The translations under genes were made by a program, and so were the position numbers. Below are positions 30,503 to 39,505 of a DNA stretch of 50,347 nucleotides, in pieces (the first letter of the stretch is position 1; each line of letters opens with the position of its first letter). The notes beneath the pieces are model-generated. The model had not been told where the DNA came from. It did no database searches and saw nothing but the letters and a program-made list of their open reading frames with translations. Source of the DNA: Oscillospiraceae bacterium (GTDB lineage: Bacteria; Bacillota; Clostridia; Oscillospirales; Ruminococcaceae); assembly GCA_004557855.1 (NCBI GenBank), contig SFFJ01000015.1:1-50347 (forward strand), read 5' to 3'.

Positions 30503-32224
30503 ATGCTGAAACGCATTACTGCGCTGCTGCTGGCGGTCATGCTGCTGCTTTTGACTGCCTGCGACACACAAAAAGAATACAAACTGTCTGCGGTTTTTGC
30601 GGCCTCCGAACAGGAGCGCACCGCATGGCTGGCCGACCCCGATAACGCCCCCCTGTGGGAGCAGCTGGGGCTTTCCGGTGCGGTGCTTTCCACCGGGGAA
30701 CCCGCCGCCATGACCATCGGGGCGCAGCATTGGGTGCTGCAGCCCGCCACGGTGCAGGGCAGAGAGACCACCCTTTGCTACTGCATCGATGAGGACAACC
30801 GCCCCCTTCTGGACCTGCGGGCGTCCTTCGGCATCAATGTACTGCCGGTGGAGGAATGGAGCCTCTGCACCGACCTCTTTACCGTGCGGGTATGGGTGCA
30901 GCAGGGGGATGCGCTGCCGGAGGGCTATCTGACCGAAGCGGATGAGGGACTTACCCGCTATCCCGTTCTACTCACCGACCCCGTCACCGGGGAAAGCGCT
31001 GCCGCCGTTGCCGCCGATGCCGACCTGCAGACGCTGCTTTCGGACGGCGAGCGCCACGCCATGTGCCTGCGGCTGCGTGCCATGCAGTTGGGAGAGGAAA
31101 CCATCCTGCGGGTCATCACGGTGGTGTGCAGCGGCTGGCTGGAGGATCAGGCGGTGCTGCGGGCGCAGTCGGAGCAGCTTTTGTGGGCTGCCCGCCACGG
31201 CGAAAATGAGACGCTGCGTCTGCTGCTCAATGAAAGCAACGACAGCGTGACCGACCGCAACGGGGATGGCCTTTTGTGGGCCGCCCTGCAAAGCGGCAAT
31301 GAGGATACCGTCCGGCTGGTGGCAAAGGCCGGGGTCGGCGATGAAAACCGGAACCTCTACTGGGTGCCGCCCGAAAGCCTGACCGCTGCGGAGCGGCAGG
31401 ACTGGCAGCTTCTTTTGGATACCCTTGCAAGCCAGAAGATCAATACCGGCTGCACTGCCCCCTCCATCGCCTATGCCCTTACCGCTGCGGGGGAGGCCGA
31501 GCGTCTGGCTTATTATCTGGAATACTACAAGCTGCCGGCTGCGGCCGCCGCTTTGAATGAAGCCGACAGCACGGCCGTTGCCCGGCAGTATCATATCCAA
31601 AGCATCGAGACCGGCAATCTTCTGGATCTGGCCATCGCCGGTGACGAAACGGAAACCGCCGCCGTGCTGCTGCAAAACGGCGTGGGGGCATCACCCCTAC
31701 TGCTTAAAATGCTGCAAACCTCTCCCACCATCCTTTCCGATGAAATGCTGGCGCTGCTGGGCAGGTACCGCTATTTCGGCGTGCTGGATGAGGTACTGGC
31801 CGACTACCGCAGCTTTAAGGAAAGCTACGAGTCCGTGGCAGGGGAAAGCTGCCGCCGCTTTGAACGGGACTACGAGGCCTACTGTGCGGCGATGGAAAAG
31901 GGCGACAGCTTTGCCGCCGCGGGCATTATGGACAGCGGCCTGCTGGATGAGATCGTGGGGCAGCTGGCAGCGGTACAGGATGTCGAAAAGCCCGCCACCG
32001 ATGCCATCGATGCCCTGTGGGACCTGATGTTCGAATACGCCGATATGATGGACACCGCCGGCTACTACTATAAGCGCATCTCTTTAAGCACCTATGTGGT
32101 GACCCGTCGGTACTACCGGGCACTGTTCGAGGACCGTCTGGGCAAGGCCCATACCCTCTACGAGGAATTCAGGCGCCAGACCGCCGTTTATGACGGCCTA
32201 TTGGAAAATTGGGCGCAGAAATAG
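30503..32224 (+). CDS. Predicted lipoprotein with ankyrin-like repeats
   Basis: A 573-residue exported protein. MLKRITALLLAVMLLLLTAC ends in a lipobox with Cys20, so it should be anchored to the outer face of the membrane. Residues ~30-220 form a mixed domain of unknown type. Residues ~230-300 and ~340-400 resemble ankyrin or helical repeats (LLWAARHGENETLRLLL, LLWAALQSGNEDTVRLVA, NLLDLAIAGDETETAAVLLQ). The last ~150 residues are helical (FKESYESVAGESCRRFERDY). No catalytic motif is visible. GGGAG precedes the ATG. It is transcribed alone and in the same direction as the rimP operon. Protein-protein interaction at the cell surface is the most that can be inferred. Confidence 0.8.
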   Translation: MLKRITALLLAVMLLLLTACDTQKEYKLSAVFAASEQERTAWLADPDNAPLWEQLGLSGAVLSTGEPAAMTIGAQHWVLQPATVQGRETTLCYCIDEDNRPLLDLRASFGINVLPVEEWSLCTDLFTVRVWVQQGDALPEGYLTEADEGLTRYPVLLTDPVTGESAAAVAADADLQTLLSDGERHAMCLRLRAMQLGEETILRVITVVCSGWLEDQAVLRAQSEQLLWAARHGENETLRLLLNESNDSVTDRNGDGLLWAALQSGNEDTVRLVAKAGVGDENRNLYWVPPESLTAAERQDWQLLLDTLASQKINTGCTAPSIAYALTAAGEAERLAYYLEYYKLPAAAAALNEADSTAVARQYHIQSIETGNLLDLAIAGDETETAAVLLQNGVGASPLLLKMLQTSPTILSDEMLALLGRYRYFGVLDEVLADYRSFKESYESVAGESCRRFERDYEAYCAAMEKGDSFAAAGIMDSGLLDEIVGQLAAVQDVEKPATDAIDALWDLMFEYADMMDTAGYYYKRISLSTYVVTRRYYRALFEDRLGKAHTLYEEFRRQTAVYDGLLENWAQK

Positions 32225-32265
32225 CTTTTTTGCGATAAATCCGCTGCTTTTGTGCAAAATAATGC

Positions 32266-32294
32266 TTGCAAAGCCCGCAGAATTATGGTACAGT
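32266..32294 (+). promoter_or_regulatory. Promoter of the rimP-nusA-infB operon
   Basis: TTGCAA (32266-32271), 17-bp spacer, TACAGT (32289-32294). Confidence 0.8.
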
Positions 32295-32319
32295 AATATA
32301 TGGAATATGGTAGTAGAAA

Positions 32320-32345
32320 GAAAGAGTGGGGTGACCCGCTCTTTC
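32320..32345 (+). promoter_or_regulatory. Leader hairpin before rimP
   Basis: GAAAGAGTGGG-GTGA-CCCGCTCTTTC folds as an 11-bp hairpin with a GTGA loop and one T-G pair, about 20 nt before the rimP start. A GAGTGGG-type hairpin at this place may be a conserved operon leader; no T-run follows, so it is not a clear terminator. Confidence 0.55.
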
Positions 32346-32367
32346 CTTTATGTTAGGAGGCAAAGCG

Positions 32368-32850
32368 ATGGCCAAGAAAAACACCGCCGCCGTAGCGGAG
32401 GAGCTGGCGCAGCCCATATTGGAGGAAATGGGGCTGCTCTTGTGGGATGTCGTCTATGAAAAGGAGGGCAGCGGCTGGTATCTGCGGTATTATGTCGACC
32501 GGGAGGGCGGCATCGATATCAATTCCTGCGAGGCATTTTCCCGTGCCGTGGAAAAGGTACTGGACGCCGCCGACCCCATCGAGGGCAGCTACACGCTGGA
32601 GGTATCCTCCCCCGGCATCGAGCGCCAGCTGACGAGAGACTGGCACTTTGAATACCTGATGGGACAGCCGCTTTTCGTGCGGCTCATCCGCCCGGTGGAG
32701 GGCATCCGGGATTTTACCGGCACCCTGACCGCCTATCGGGACGGCACCATGACCCTGCTTCTGGATGAGGAGACCGAAATGAATGTGGAGCGCAGCGAAA
32801 CTGCGTTCGTCCGTTTGTATAATGATTTTAGTGGAGGAGATAGCAAATGA
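32368..32850 (+). CDS. rimP: Ribosome maturation factor RimP
   Basis: A 160-residue cytoplasmic factor needed for 30S subunit maturation. The N-terminal alpha/beta domain (GLLLWDVVYEKEGSGWYLRY) and the SEAFSRAVEKVLD-type helix are followed by the family signature YTLEVSSPGIERQLTRDWHF (~78-97) and the Sm-like C-terminal domain. The ATG at 32368 follows AGGAGG; an in-frame ATG 18 bp upstream overlaps that site and was rejected. It is the first gene of a nine-gene translation and RNA operon. Its stop overlaps the nusA start (ATGA). Confidence 0.95.
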   Translation: MAKKNTAAVAEELAQPILEEMGLLLWDVVYEKEGSGWYLRYYVDREGGIDINSCEAFSRAVEKVLDAADPIEGSYTLEVSSPGIERQLTRDWHFEYLMGQPLFVRLIRPVEGIRDFTGTLTAYRDGTMTLLLDEETEMNVERSETAFVRLYNDFSGGDSK

Positions 32851-33950
32851 GCGCTGCAAGAGCCAAGAAAAAACAGCAGGAGGAATTCAACCTCTTTGAA
32901 GCCCTGAAGATGCTGGAAAACGAAAAGGGCATCCCGGTGGATTACATGATCGAAAAGATCCAGACCGCCATCGGCCAGGCCATCAAGAAGGATCCCTTCA
33001 ACAGCGAAAACAGCGTGGTGGAGATCGACCCCGAAACCGGCCGGTTCTATGTGGCGCTGCGCAAGGACGTTGTGGAGGAGGTGGAGGACCCCACCACCCA
33101 GATCAGCGTGGAGGACGCCGCCAAATACCAGTCCGGCATCACCGCCGGGCAGGTGCTGGAGGTCGCCCTTGACCCCAAAAAGTTCGGGCGCATTGCGGCG
33201 CAGGCTGCCAAATCCTCCATCCATCAGGGCATCCGGGAGGCCGAAAAGGGTCTGCTGCTGAAGGAATATGAAAGCCGCCAGCACGATATCGTTTCCGCCA
33301 AGGTGCTGCGGGTCGATCCCGTCCGGGGCAATGTCACCCTGGAGATCGGCAACAGCGAGGCCGTGCTGCCCAAGACCGAGCAGATCCCCGATGAGACCTT
33401 TACCGAGGGTCAGCGCATCAAGGTTTACGTGGTGGATGTGCAGAACACCGAAAAGGGCCCCCGCCTGATGATCTCCCGCACCCATCCCGGTTTGGTCAAG
33501 CGCCTGTTTGAAATGAACGTCCCCGAGATCTACGACGGTACCGTCGAGATCCGTTCCATCTCCCGCGAGGCAGGCTCCCGCAGCAAGCTGGCCGTTTCCA
33601 GCCGGGATGAAAATGTGGACGCCATCGGCGCCTGTATCGGCCCCAAGGGCGCCCGTGTCAATACCATCGTGGAGGAGCTGGGCGGCGAAAAGATCGACGT
33701 CGTCAATTACAGCGATGACCCCGCAGCCTATATCTCCGCGGCCCTTTCTCCCGCCACCGTACTGGGGGTGGAGATTCTGGACGAGGACGCCCGCAGCTGC
33801 CGTGTCACCGTCCCGGATCACCAGCTTTCGCTGGCCATCGGCAATAAGGGCCAGAACGCCCGTCTTGCCGCACGGCTTACCGGCTGGAAGATCGATATCC
33901 GTCCCGAAAGCGGCTTCTACGGCGAGGATGAACCCGCCAAGGAAGAATAA
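32847..33950 (+). CDS. nusA: Transcription termination/antitermination factor NusA
   Basis: A 367-residue RNA polymerase-associated factor controlling pausing, termination and antitermination. N-terminal RNAP-binding domain (~1-130), S1 domain (~135-205: VSAKVLRVDPVRGNVTLEIG), KH1 (~230-300 with IGPKGARVNTIVEEL) and KH2 (~300-355 with AIGNKGQNARLAARLTGW) are all present. It lacks the C-terminal acidic repeats of proteobacterial NusA, as is normal for Firmicutes. Coupled to rimP by a 4-bp overlap. Confidence 0.98.
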   Translation: MSAARAKKKQQEEFNLFEALKMLENEKGIPVDYMIEKIQTAIGQAIKKDPFNSENSVVEIDPETGRFYVALRKDVVEEVEDPTTQISVEDAAKYQSGITAGQVLEVALDPKKFGRIAAQAAKSSIHQGIREAEKGLLLKEYESRQHDIVSAKVLRVDPVRGNVTLEIGNSEAVLPKTEQIPDETFTEGQRIKVYVVDVQNTEKGPRLMISRTHPGLVKRLFEMNVPEIYDGTVEIRSISREAGSRSKLAVSSRDENVDAIGACIGPKGARVNTIVEELGGEKIDVVNYSDDPAAYISAALSPATVLGVEILDEDARSCRVTVPDHQLSLAIGNKGQNARLAARLTGWKIDIRPESGFYGEDEPAKEE

Positions 33951-33971
33951 TCATAGAAAGGAGGCACCGCT

Positions 33972-34244
33972 GTGCTGCAAAAGAAGATCCCCGTAAGAAT
34001 GTGCGCCGGCTGCGGCGAGCATTTCCCCAAAAAAGAGCTGGTACGCATCGTCCATACCCCGCAGGGCGAGGTCCATGTAGACCCCACCGGGCGGATGGCC
34101 GGTCGTGGAGCCTATCTCTGCCACAAGGTCGAGTGCCTCCGCAAGGCACAAAAGGCCAAACGGCTGGAGCGTGCCTTCCAATGCCCCGTACCCGATGAGG
34201 TGATGGCAAAACTGGAAGAGGAGCTGACTGCCGCGCATGAATGA
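33972..34244 (+). CDS. rnpM: RNase P modulator RnpM (YlxR, DUF448)
   Basis: A 90-residue RNA-binding protein of the YlxR family; in B. subtilis it binds the RNase P RNA and modulates its activity. The signature RMCAGCGEHFPKKELVRIV at the N-terminus, DPTGRMAGRGAYLCH (~41-55) and the basic helix KAQKAKRLERAF are all seen. The start is GTG after AAAGGAGG. It overlaps the next gene by 8 bp. Confidence 0.94.
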   Translation: MLQKKIPVRMCAGCGEHFPKKELVRIVHTPQGEVHVDPTGRMAGRGAYLCHKVECLRKAQKAKRLERAFQCPVPDEVMAKLEEELTAAHE

Positions 34245-34566
34245 AGCTGTCGTGAATAAGGTGCTGGGAATGATCTCCCTGTGCCGCCGGGCAGGCAGAC
34301 TGACGCTGGGCATGGATGCCGCAGCGGAAAAGGCATGGAAGGGAGAAGCCCGTCTTCTCCTTCTGGCGGAGGATCTTTCCCCCCGCAGTGCCGAACGGCT
34401 GAAGGGCCGTCTGCCGCAGGAGCTCCCGGTCGTAACTCTTCCCTGTACGATGCAGACCATAAGCCGCTATACCGGCAAAAATTCCGGGATACTGGCGGTC
34501 TGCGATGAAAACTTCGCCGGTGGGATCCGGGCAATGATGAGTGATGAGGAGGAACTGGATAGATGA
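34237..34566 (+). CDS. ylxQ: Ribosomal L7Ae-like protein YlxQ
   Basis: A 109-residue L7Ae/L30e-fold protein, probably binding kink-turn RNA. The characteristic beginning VVNKVLGMISLCRRAGRLTLGMDA and the LLLLAEDLSPRS and TKN-type regions match YlxQ/RplGA proteins. Located as in other Firmicutes between rnpM and infB, overlapping both (8 bp and 4 bp). Confidence 0.92.
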   Translation: MNEAVVNKVLGMISLCRRAGRLTLGMDAAAEKAWKGEARLLLLAEDLSPRSAERLKGRLPQELPVVTLPCTMQTISRYTGKNSGILAVCDENFAGGIRAMMSDEEELDR

Positions 34567-37142
34567 TCGAAAAAGTGAAACTGAACGAGGTCGCCAAGGA
34601 CCTGAATATAAACGGCAAGGAGCTGACCACGCTGCTGCAGCAACGCTTTGGCGGCGAAGCCAAAAAGCCGCAGACGGTGCTTTCCGGCGATGAACTGAAT
34701 TTCGTGATGGAGCATTTCACCCGGCAGCACGCCGTTGCCGATTTCGGTGAATATTTTAAGCTGGGCGAAAAGAAGGCAAAGCCCGCCGAAAAGCCTGTCG
34801 AAAAACCCGCTGAAAAGCCTGCCGAAAAGCCCGCTGCCCCGGCCGCAAAGCCTGCGGCTCCCCGGCAGCCCGCCCGCCCGGCACAGGGGAACCGTCCCCA
34901 GCAGGGGGACCGCCGCCCCGAAAATAACCGCGCGGCGCAGGGCAACCGTCCCCAGCAGGGGGACCGCCGCCCCGAAAATAACCGCCCGGCGCAGGGCAAC
35001 CGTCCCCAGCAGGGCAACGGCCTGCGTCCCAATCTCAACCAGAAGCCTGCGGCCCCCGCGGCGAAGCCCGCTGCCCCCCAGCAGCCCGCCGCCCCCCGCA
35101 AGCCCATTGAGATCCGCCAGCAGGCGCCCAAGCAGAAGGGCCCCAAGGGTGAAAATACCTTTACCGCCAATACCGTGACCCGCACCACCGTTGATATGCG
35201 GACCAGCGAGGTCAACCTGGATAAATACAACGAGCGCTACGAGCAGATCGCCCCGGCCGGCAACATGAAGGATAACTTCGCCAAAAAGCAGAAGCTCAAT
35301 CAGCGCTCCGCCCGCCGCGGCAAGCCGGTTCTCAGCCGCAAGGAACGGGAGGAGGAAAAGATGCGCCGCCTGGAGCTGGAGCGTCAGCGCCGCCAGCGGC
35401 TGGAGGTCGCCCTGCCCGAGGAAATGACCGTCGGCGAACTGGCACTTATGCTCAAGGTGCAGGCCAGCGAGATTGTCAAAAAGCTGATGGCACTGGGCGT
35501 TATGGCCTCCATCAGCGATGTCATCGACTTTGATACCGCCTCCCTGGTCGCCATGGAGATCGGCGCCAAGGTCACCAAGCAGGTCGTTGTCACCATCGAG
35601 GACCGGCTGTTTGAGGTGGAGGACAAGGAGGAAGCGCAGGAGACCCGTCCCCCCATCGTGGTGGTCATGGGTCACGTTGACCACGGCAAGACCTCCATCC
35701 TCGATGCCATCCGCAAGACCAGCGTGGTTTCCGGCGAAGCCGGCGGCATCACCCAGCACATCGGTGCTTACCAGGTGCAGGTGGATGGCCGTCCCATCAC
35801 CTTCCTGGATACCCCCGGCCACGCCGCTTTCACCTCGATGAGAGCCCGCGGTGCGCAGGTCACCGATATTGCCGTACTGGTCGTCGCCGCCGATGACGGC
35901 ATCATGCCGCAGACGGTCGAGGCCATCAACCACGCCAAGGAGGCCGGTGTTTCCATCATCGTTGCCATCAATAAGATGGATAAGCCCGAGGCCAATCCCG
36001 AGCGCATCAAGCAGCAGCTGACCGAATACGAGCTGGTTCCCGAGGAGTGGGGCGGCGATACCATCTGTGTTCCCGTTTCCGCCAAGACCGGCAACGGCAT
36101 CGATAACCTGCTGGAGATGATCCTGCTGGTGGCCGATACCATGGAGCTGACCGCCAACCCCAACCGCATGGCCAAGGGCACCGTCATCGAGGCCAAGCTG
36201 GATACCGGCCGCGGCCCCATTGCCACCGTCCTCATCCAGACCGGTACCCTCCATTCCGGCGAAGCCATTATTGCCGGCACTGCGGTGGGCCGTGTCCGTG
36301 TTATGACCAACGATAAGGGTCAGAAGGTGGAGGAGGTAGGCCCCTCCTGTCCCGTCGAGATCACCGGTCTGGCCGAGGTGCCTGCCGCCGGCGATATCTT
36401 CAATGCGGTAGAGGATGAAAAGCTGGCCCGTGAGCTGGTGGAAAAACGCCGCATGGAGCAGAAAGAGGAGGAATTCAAGCGCTACCAGAAGGTCACGCTG
36501 GATAACCTCTTTGAGCATATCAGCGAGGGCGAGCTGCTGGAGCTGCCCATCATCATTAAGGGCGACGTTCAGGGCTCGGTGGAGGCTGTCCGTCAGTCCC
36601 TCGAAAAGCTCTCCAATGATGAGGTCCGTGTTCGTGTCATCCACGGGGCGGTCGGCGCCGTCAGCGAAAGCGACGTCATGCTGGCCAATGCCTCCCATGC
36701 CATCATCGTCGGCTTTAATGTCCGTCCTGACCCCACCGCCAAGGCCAATGCCGAGCGGGACGGTGTCGAGATCCGTCTGTACCGCATCATCTACGATGCC
36801 ATTGAGGAGATCGAGGCCGCTATGAAGGGTATGCTCAAGCCCAAGACCGAGGAGGTCGAGCTGGGCCGTGCCGAGATCCGCAATGTCTATAAGATCACCG
36901 GCGTGGGTGCCGTGGCAGGCTGCTACGTGCTGGACGGCAAGATGGTTCGTTCCGCCAGCGTCCGTGTCGTCCGTGACGGCATCATCATTGCCGATGATAA
37001 GATGGCGTCGCTGCGCCGCTTCAAGGATGATGTAAAGGAAGTGGCCCAGGGCTATGAATGCGGTATCACGCTGGAGAAATTCAGCGACCTGAAGAACGGC
37101 GATATCTTCGAGGCCTACGAGATCCGCGAGATCAAGCAGTAA
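34563..37142 (+). CDS. infB: Translation initiation factor IF-2
   Basis: An 859-residue GTPase that brings fMet-tRNA to the 30S subunit. A small N-terminal domain is followed by a disordered region (~75-190) rich in Pro, Ala, Gln, Asn and Arg, with near-perfect repeats of the form PAQGNRPQQGDRRPENNR. Then come the IF2-N domain (TVGELALMLKVQASEIVKKL, ~292), the GTPase domain with G1 GHVDHGKT (~369), DTPGH (~416) and NKMD (~470), and the C-terminal domains including the C2 tRNA-binding part. The repeats at 34880-35020 are near identical in DNA too. GAGGAGG precedes the ATG. Confidence 0.98.
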   Translation: MIEKVKLNEVAKDLNINGKELTTLLQQRFGGEAKKPQTVLSGDELNFVMEHFTRQHAVADFGEYFKLGEKKAKPAEKPVEKPAEKPAEKPAAPAAKPAAPRQPARPAQGNRPQQGDRRPENNRAAQGNRPQQGDRRPENNRPAQGNRPQQGNGLRPNLNQKPAAPAAKPAAPQQPAAPRKPIEIRQQAPKQKGPKGENTFTANTVTRTTVDMRTSEVNLDKYNERYEQIAPAGNMKDNFAKKQKLNQRSARRGKPVLSRKEREEEKMRRLELERQRRQRLEVALPEEMTVGELALMLKVQASEIVKKLMALGVMASISDVIDFDTASLVAMEIGAKVTKQVVVTIEDRLFEVEDKEEAQETRPPIVVVMGHVDHGKTSILDAIRKTSVVSGEAGGITQHIGAYQVQVDGRPITFLDTPGHAAFTSMRARGAQVTDIAVLVVAADDGIMPQTVEAINHAKEAGVSIIVAINKMDKPEANPERIKQQLTEYELVPEEWGGDTICVPVSAKTGNGIDNLLEMILLVADTMELTANPNRMAKGTVIEAKLDTGRGPIATVLIQTGTLHSGEAIIAGTAVGRVRVMTNDKGQKVEEVGPSCPVEITGLAEVPAAGDIFNAVEDEKLARELVEKRRMEQKEEEFKRYQKVTLDNLFEHISEGELLELPIIIKGDVQGSVEAVRQSLEKLSNDEVRVRVIHGAVGAVSESDVMLANASHAIIVGFNVRPDPTAKANAERDGVEIRLYRIIYDAIEEIEAAMKGMLKPKTEEVELGRAEIRNVYKITGVGAVAGCYVLDGKMVRSASVRVVRDGIIIADDKMASLRRFKDDVKEVAQGYECGITLEKFSDLKNGDIFEAYEIREIKQ

Positions 37143-37156
37143 TTTGAAAAAAGGCT

Positions 37157-37194
37157 TTGTCGGCGGTCGGATAACAGCATTATCCGGCTGCCCC
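37157..37194 (+). promoter_or_regulatory. Intra-operon hairpin between infB and rbfA
   Basis: GGCGGTCGGATAA pairs with TTATCCGGCTGCC (two mismatched or wobble positions) around a short loop. There is no T-run, so it may be an mRNA processing or stability element rather than a terminator. Confidence 0.5.
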
Positions 37195-37233
37195 TTGCCG
37201 TTTATGATGAGAAAATAGTGAAGGAGGGGCACC

Positions 37234-37605
37234 ATGCCGAATTATAAAAACGCCCGTCATGGCGAGGATATCCACCGGGAGCTGACCGCCATTTTCCGGT
37301 CGCTCAAGGACCCCCGCATCGACCCCATGCTTTCCATCGTCCGCACCGAGCTTTCCCGTGACGGCTCCAGCTGCAAGGTGTATGTCAGCTCCCTGGAGGG
37401 GCTGCAAAGAGCCGAGGAGTCGGTGAAGGGGCTTAAAAGCGCCGCCGGGTTCATCCGCCGGGAGGTGGGACTGCGGCTGGCCATGCGCCACACCCCGGAG
37501 TTCCACTTCATCGCCGATAATTCCATCGAGTACGGTGTGCATATCAGCCGCCTGCTGCGGGAGATCGTGCCGGAGGACGGCGAAACAGAGGAGAAGCAGC
37601 CATGA
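37234..37605 (+). CDS. rbfA: Ribosome-binding factor A
   Basis: A 123-residue KH-fold protein required for late 30S assembly and 16S 5'-end processing. LKDPRIDPMLSIVRTELSRD and the CKVYVSSLEG strand at ~45-55 are followed by LKSAAGFIRREVGLRLAMRH and the TPEFHFIADNSIEYGVHI signature. GAAGGAGG precedes the ATG; a 4-bp overlap couples it to nrnA. Confidence 0.95.
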   Translation: MPNYKNARHGEDIHRELTAIFRSLKDPRIDPMLSIVRTELSRDGSSCKVYVSSLEGLQRAEESVKGLKSAAGFIRREVGLRLAMRHTPEFHFIADNSIEYGVHISRLLREIVPEDGETEEKQP

Positions 37606-38573
37606 AAGAAAACCTGCCGGTTTCCCGTGCCGCCGAGATTTTGATGCAGCGGGATAATATCACCCTGCTGTGCCACCGCCGCCCCGATGGGGATACGGTG
37701 GGCAGCGCCTTTGCCCTGTACTATGCCCTGCAAATGCTGGGGAAGGAGGTACGGGTGCTGTGCGCCGACCCCCTGCCGGAAATGTACCGGTATCTTTACC
37801 CCGATTACACCCCGAGCCGGGTGCTGGAATGGCCGGTGGAATATGTGGTGGCGGTGGATGTGGCCACGGCCGACCTGCTGGGCGGTCTGGAGGAAAAGTA
37901 CGGGCAGATGGTGGATTTGTGCATTGACCACCACCCCAGCAATACCGATTATGCCGCCCTTACCTGCCTTTGGGCAGGGGCTGCGGCCTGCGCCGAGCCG
38001 GCTGCGGCCATCATCAAGGCCATCGGTCTGCCCATTGCCGGCAGAATAGCCGAGTGCCTTTATACCGGCCTTGCCACCGATACCGGCGGGTTCCGGTTTT
38101 CCAATACCACCGCCGCTACGATGCGGCTGGCCGCCGAAATTATGGAAAGCGGGGTGGATACCGCCCGGCTCAATACCTGCATTTTTGAAAGCGTAAGCAA
38201 GGCAAAGATGCTGGCCGAGGCCAGAATGATGTCCGCCTTGCAGTTCTATGAAAATGACAGAATAGCGGTAATGCCGGTGACGCTTGCCATCCGGGCCGAA
38301 ACCGGGGTGACCGGGGAGGAGCTGGAGGACGTGGCCGGAATTCCCCGGAAGATAGAGGGGGTGCTGCTGGGCATCACCATCAAGGAGCATGAGGGAGAAT
38401 GTCATATTTCCCTGCGCAGTAAGGAGCCGGTGAATGCCGACCAAATCGCTGCGGCCTTTGACGGCGGGGGACACCGCTTCGCCGCCGGCTGCACCATCAG
38501 GGCATCGGTGGAGGAAGCCGCCCGGCTGCTGGTGGAGGAAGCCCGAAAACATCTGCCGAAGGAGCAAGCATGA
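37602..38573 (+). CDS. nrnA: DHH-family phosphoesterase, NrnA-type oligoribonuclease/pAp phosphatase
   Basis: A 323-residue two-domain DHH/DHHA1 hydrolase that degrades short RNA oligonucleotides and often 3'-phosphoadenosine-5'-phosphate. Metal-binding motifs are LLCHRRPDGDTVGSA (~26-40), VAVDVATADLL (~83-93) and CIDHHPSN (~107-114). The DHHA1 domain ends with AAFDGGGHRFAAGCTI (~287-302). The canonical HxxPDxD is here HRRPDGD. Placement between rbfA and truB matches NrnA in Firmicutes. Confidence 0.93.
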   Translation: MKENLPVSRAAEILMQRDNITLLCHRRPDGDTVGSAFALYYALQMLGKEVRVLCADPLPEMYRYLYPDYTPSRVLEWPVEYVVAVDVATADLLGGLEEKYGQMVDLCIDHHPSNTDYAALTCLWAGAAACAEPAAAIIKAIGLPIAGRIAECLYTGLATDTGGFRFSNTTAATMRLAAEIMESGVDTARLNTCIFESVSKAKMLAEARMMSALQFYENDRIAVMPVTLAIRAETGVTGEELEDVAGIPRKIEGVLLGITIKEHEGECHISLRSKEPVNADQIAAAFDGGGHRFAAGCTIRASVEEAARLLVEEARKHLPKEQA

Positions 38574-39505
38574 AAAAAACACACCATTCCCGCCAGTTAG
38601 AGGGGATTTTATGTGTCGATAAGCCGCAGGACTGGACCTCCTTTGATGTGGTGGCCAAAATGCGGGGCATTGCCGACTGCCACAAAATAGGGCACGGCGG
38701 CACCCTTGACCCGATGGCCACCGGGGTGCTGCCGCTGTTTTTCGGCCGCAGCGCCAAGGCCATGGAGTTGATGCCCAACCAGGATAAGCGCTATACCGCC
38801 GCCATCCGGTTCGGCATTACCACCGATACCCAGGACTGCACCGGAAACGTGCTTTCCACCAGTGAAAAGCCGGTGACCCGGGAGACACTGGAGGCAGCGC
38901 TTGTTCCGCTGCGGGGCACCATAGACCAGCTGCCGCCGATGTACTCTGCCGTTTGGGTGGACGGGCAGCGGCTGTATAAGCTGGCCAGAGCCGGGAAAGA
39001 GGTGGAGCGCCCCACCCGGCAGGTGACGGTCCACCGACTGGAGCTAATGGAATTTGATGCGGAAAACAGAACCTGCGTCATTGATGTGGCATGCAGCAAG
39101 GGCACCTATATCCGCACCCTTTGCCACGATATCGGCGAAGCGCTGGGCTGCGGCGGAATACTGACGGCCCTGCGCCGCACCGAAACGCTGGGCTTTACCT
39201 GCGAGGACTGCCACACCCTGGAGGAGCTGAAGCAGCGCAGCGATGAGGGTCGCTTTGAGGAGCTGCTGATGCCGGTGGATGCGGCTTTCCGGCAGTATAA
39301 GAGCATCTTTCTTTCGCCGAAGCAGACCAAAATGTTTTTGGACGGGATACGGCTGGATACCAACCGCATCAAAATCCCGGCCGAGGGCGACACCGTGAGA
39401 GTTTACGGCGAGGGCCGTTTTTTGGCGCTGGCGCATATTGAACGAAGCATTGCAGAATTGCAGATCATCAAGCTTTTTTACACGAAGGAGAGTACCAATT
39501 GCTGA
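38570..39505 (+). CDS. truB: tRNA pseudouridine(55) synthase TruB
   Basis: A 311-residue enzyme that makes pseudouridine 55 in the T-loop of tRNAs. The catalytic Asp lies in GHGGTLDPMATGVLPL (~42-57). KRYTAAIRFGITTDTQD, IDQLPPMYSAVWVDGQRLYK and the RTLCHDIGEALGCGGILTAL region are all present, followed by a C-terminal PUA-like domain. AAGGAG precedes the ATG. It overlaps both nrnA (4 bp) and ribF (7 bp). Confidence 0.97.
   Translation: MKKTHHSRQLEGILCVDKPQDWTSFDVVAKMRGIADCHKIGHGGTLDPMATGVLPLFFGRSAKAMELMPNQDKRYTAAIRFGITTDTQDCTGNVLSTSEKPVTRETLEAALVPLRGTIDQLPPMYSAVWVDGQRLYKLARAGKEVERPTRQVTVHRLELMEFDAENRTCVIDVACSKGTYIRTLCHDIGEALGCGGILTALRRTETLGFTCEDCHTLEELKQRSDEGRFEELLMPVDAAFRQYKSIFLSPKQTKMFLDGIRLDTNRIKIPAEGDTVRVYGEGRFLALAHIERSIAELQIIKLFYTKESTNC

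Noticed and set aside
34467..37235. 922-residue open frame opposite infB
   Set aside because: Antisense shadow of IF-2; composition is an artefact of codon bias in the real gene.
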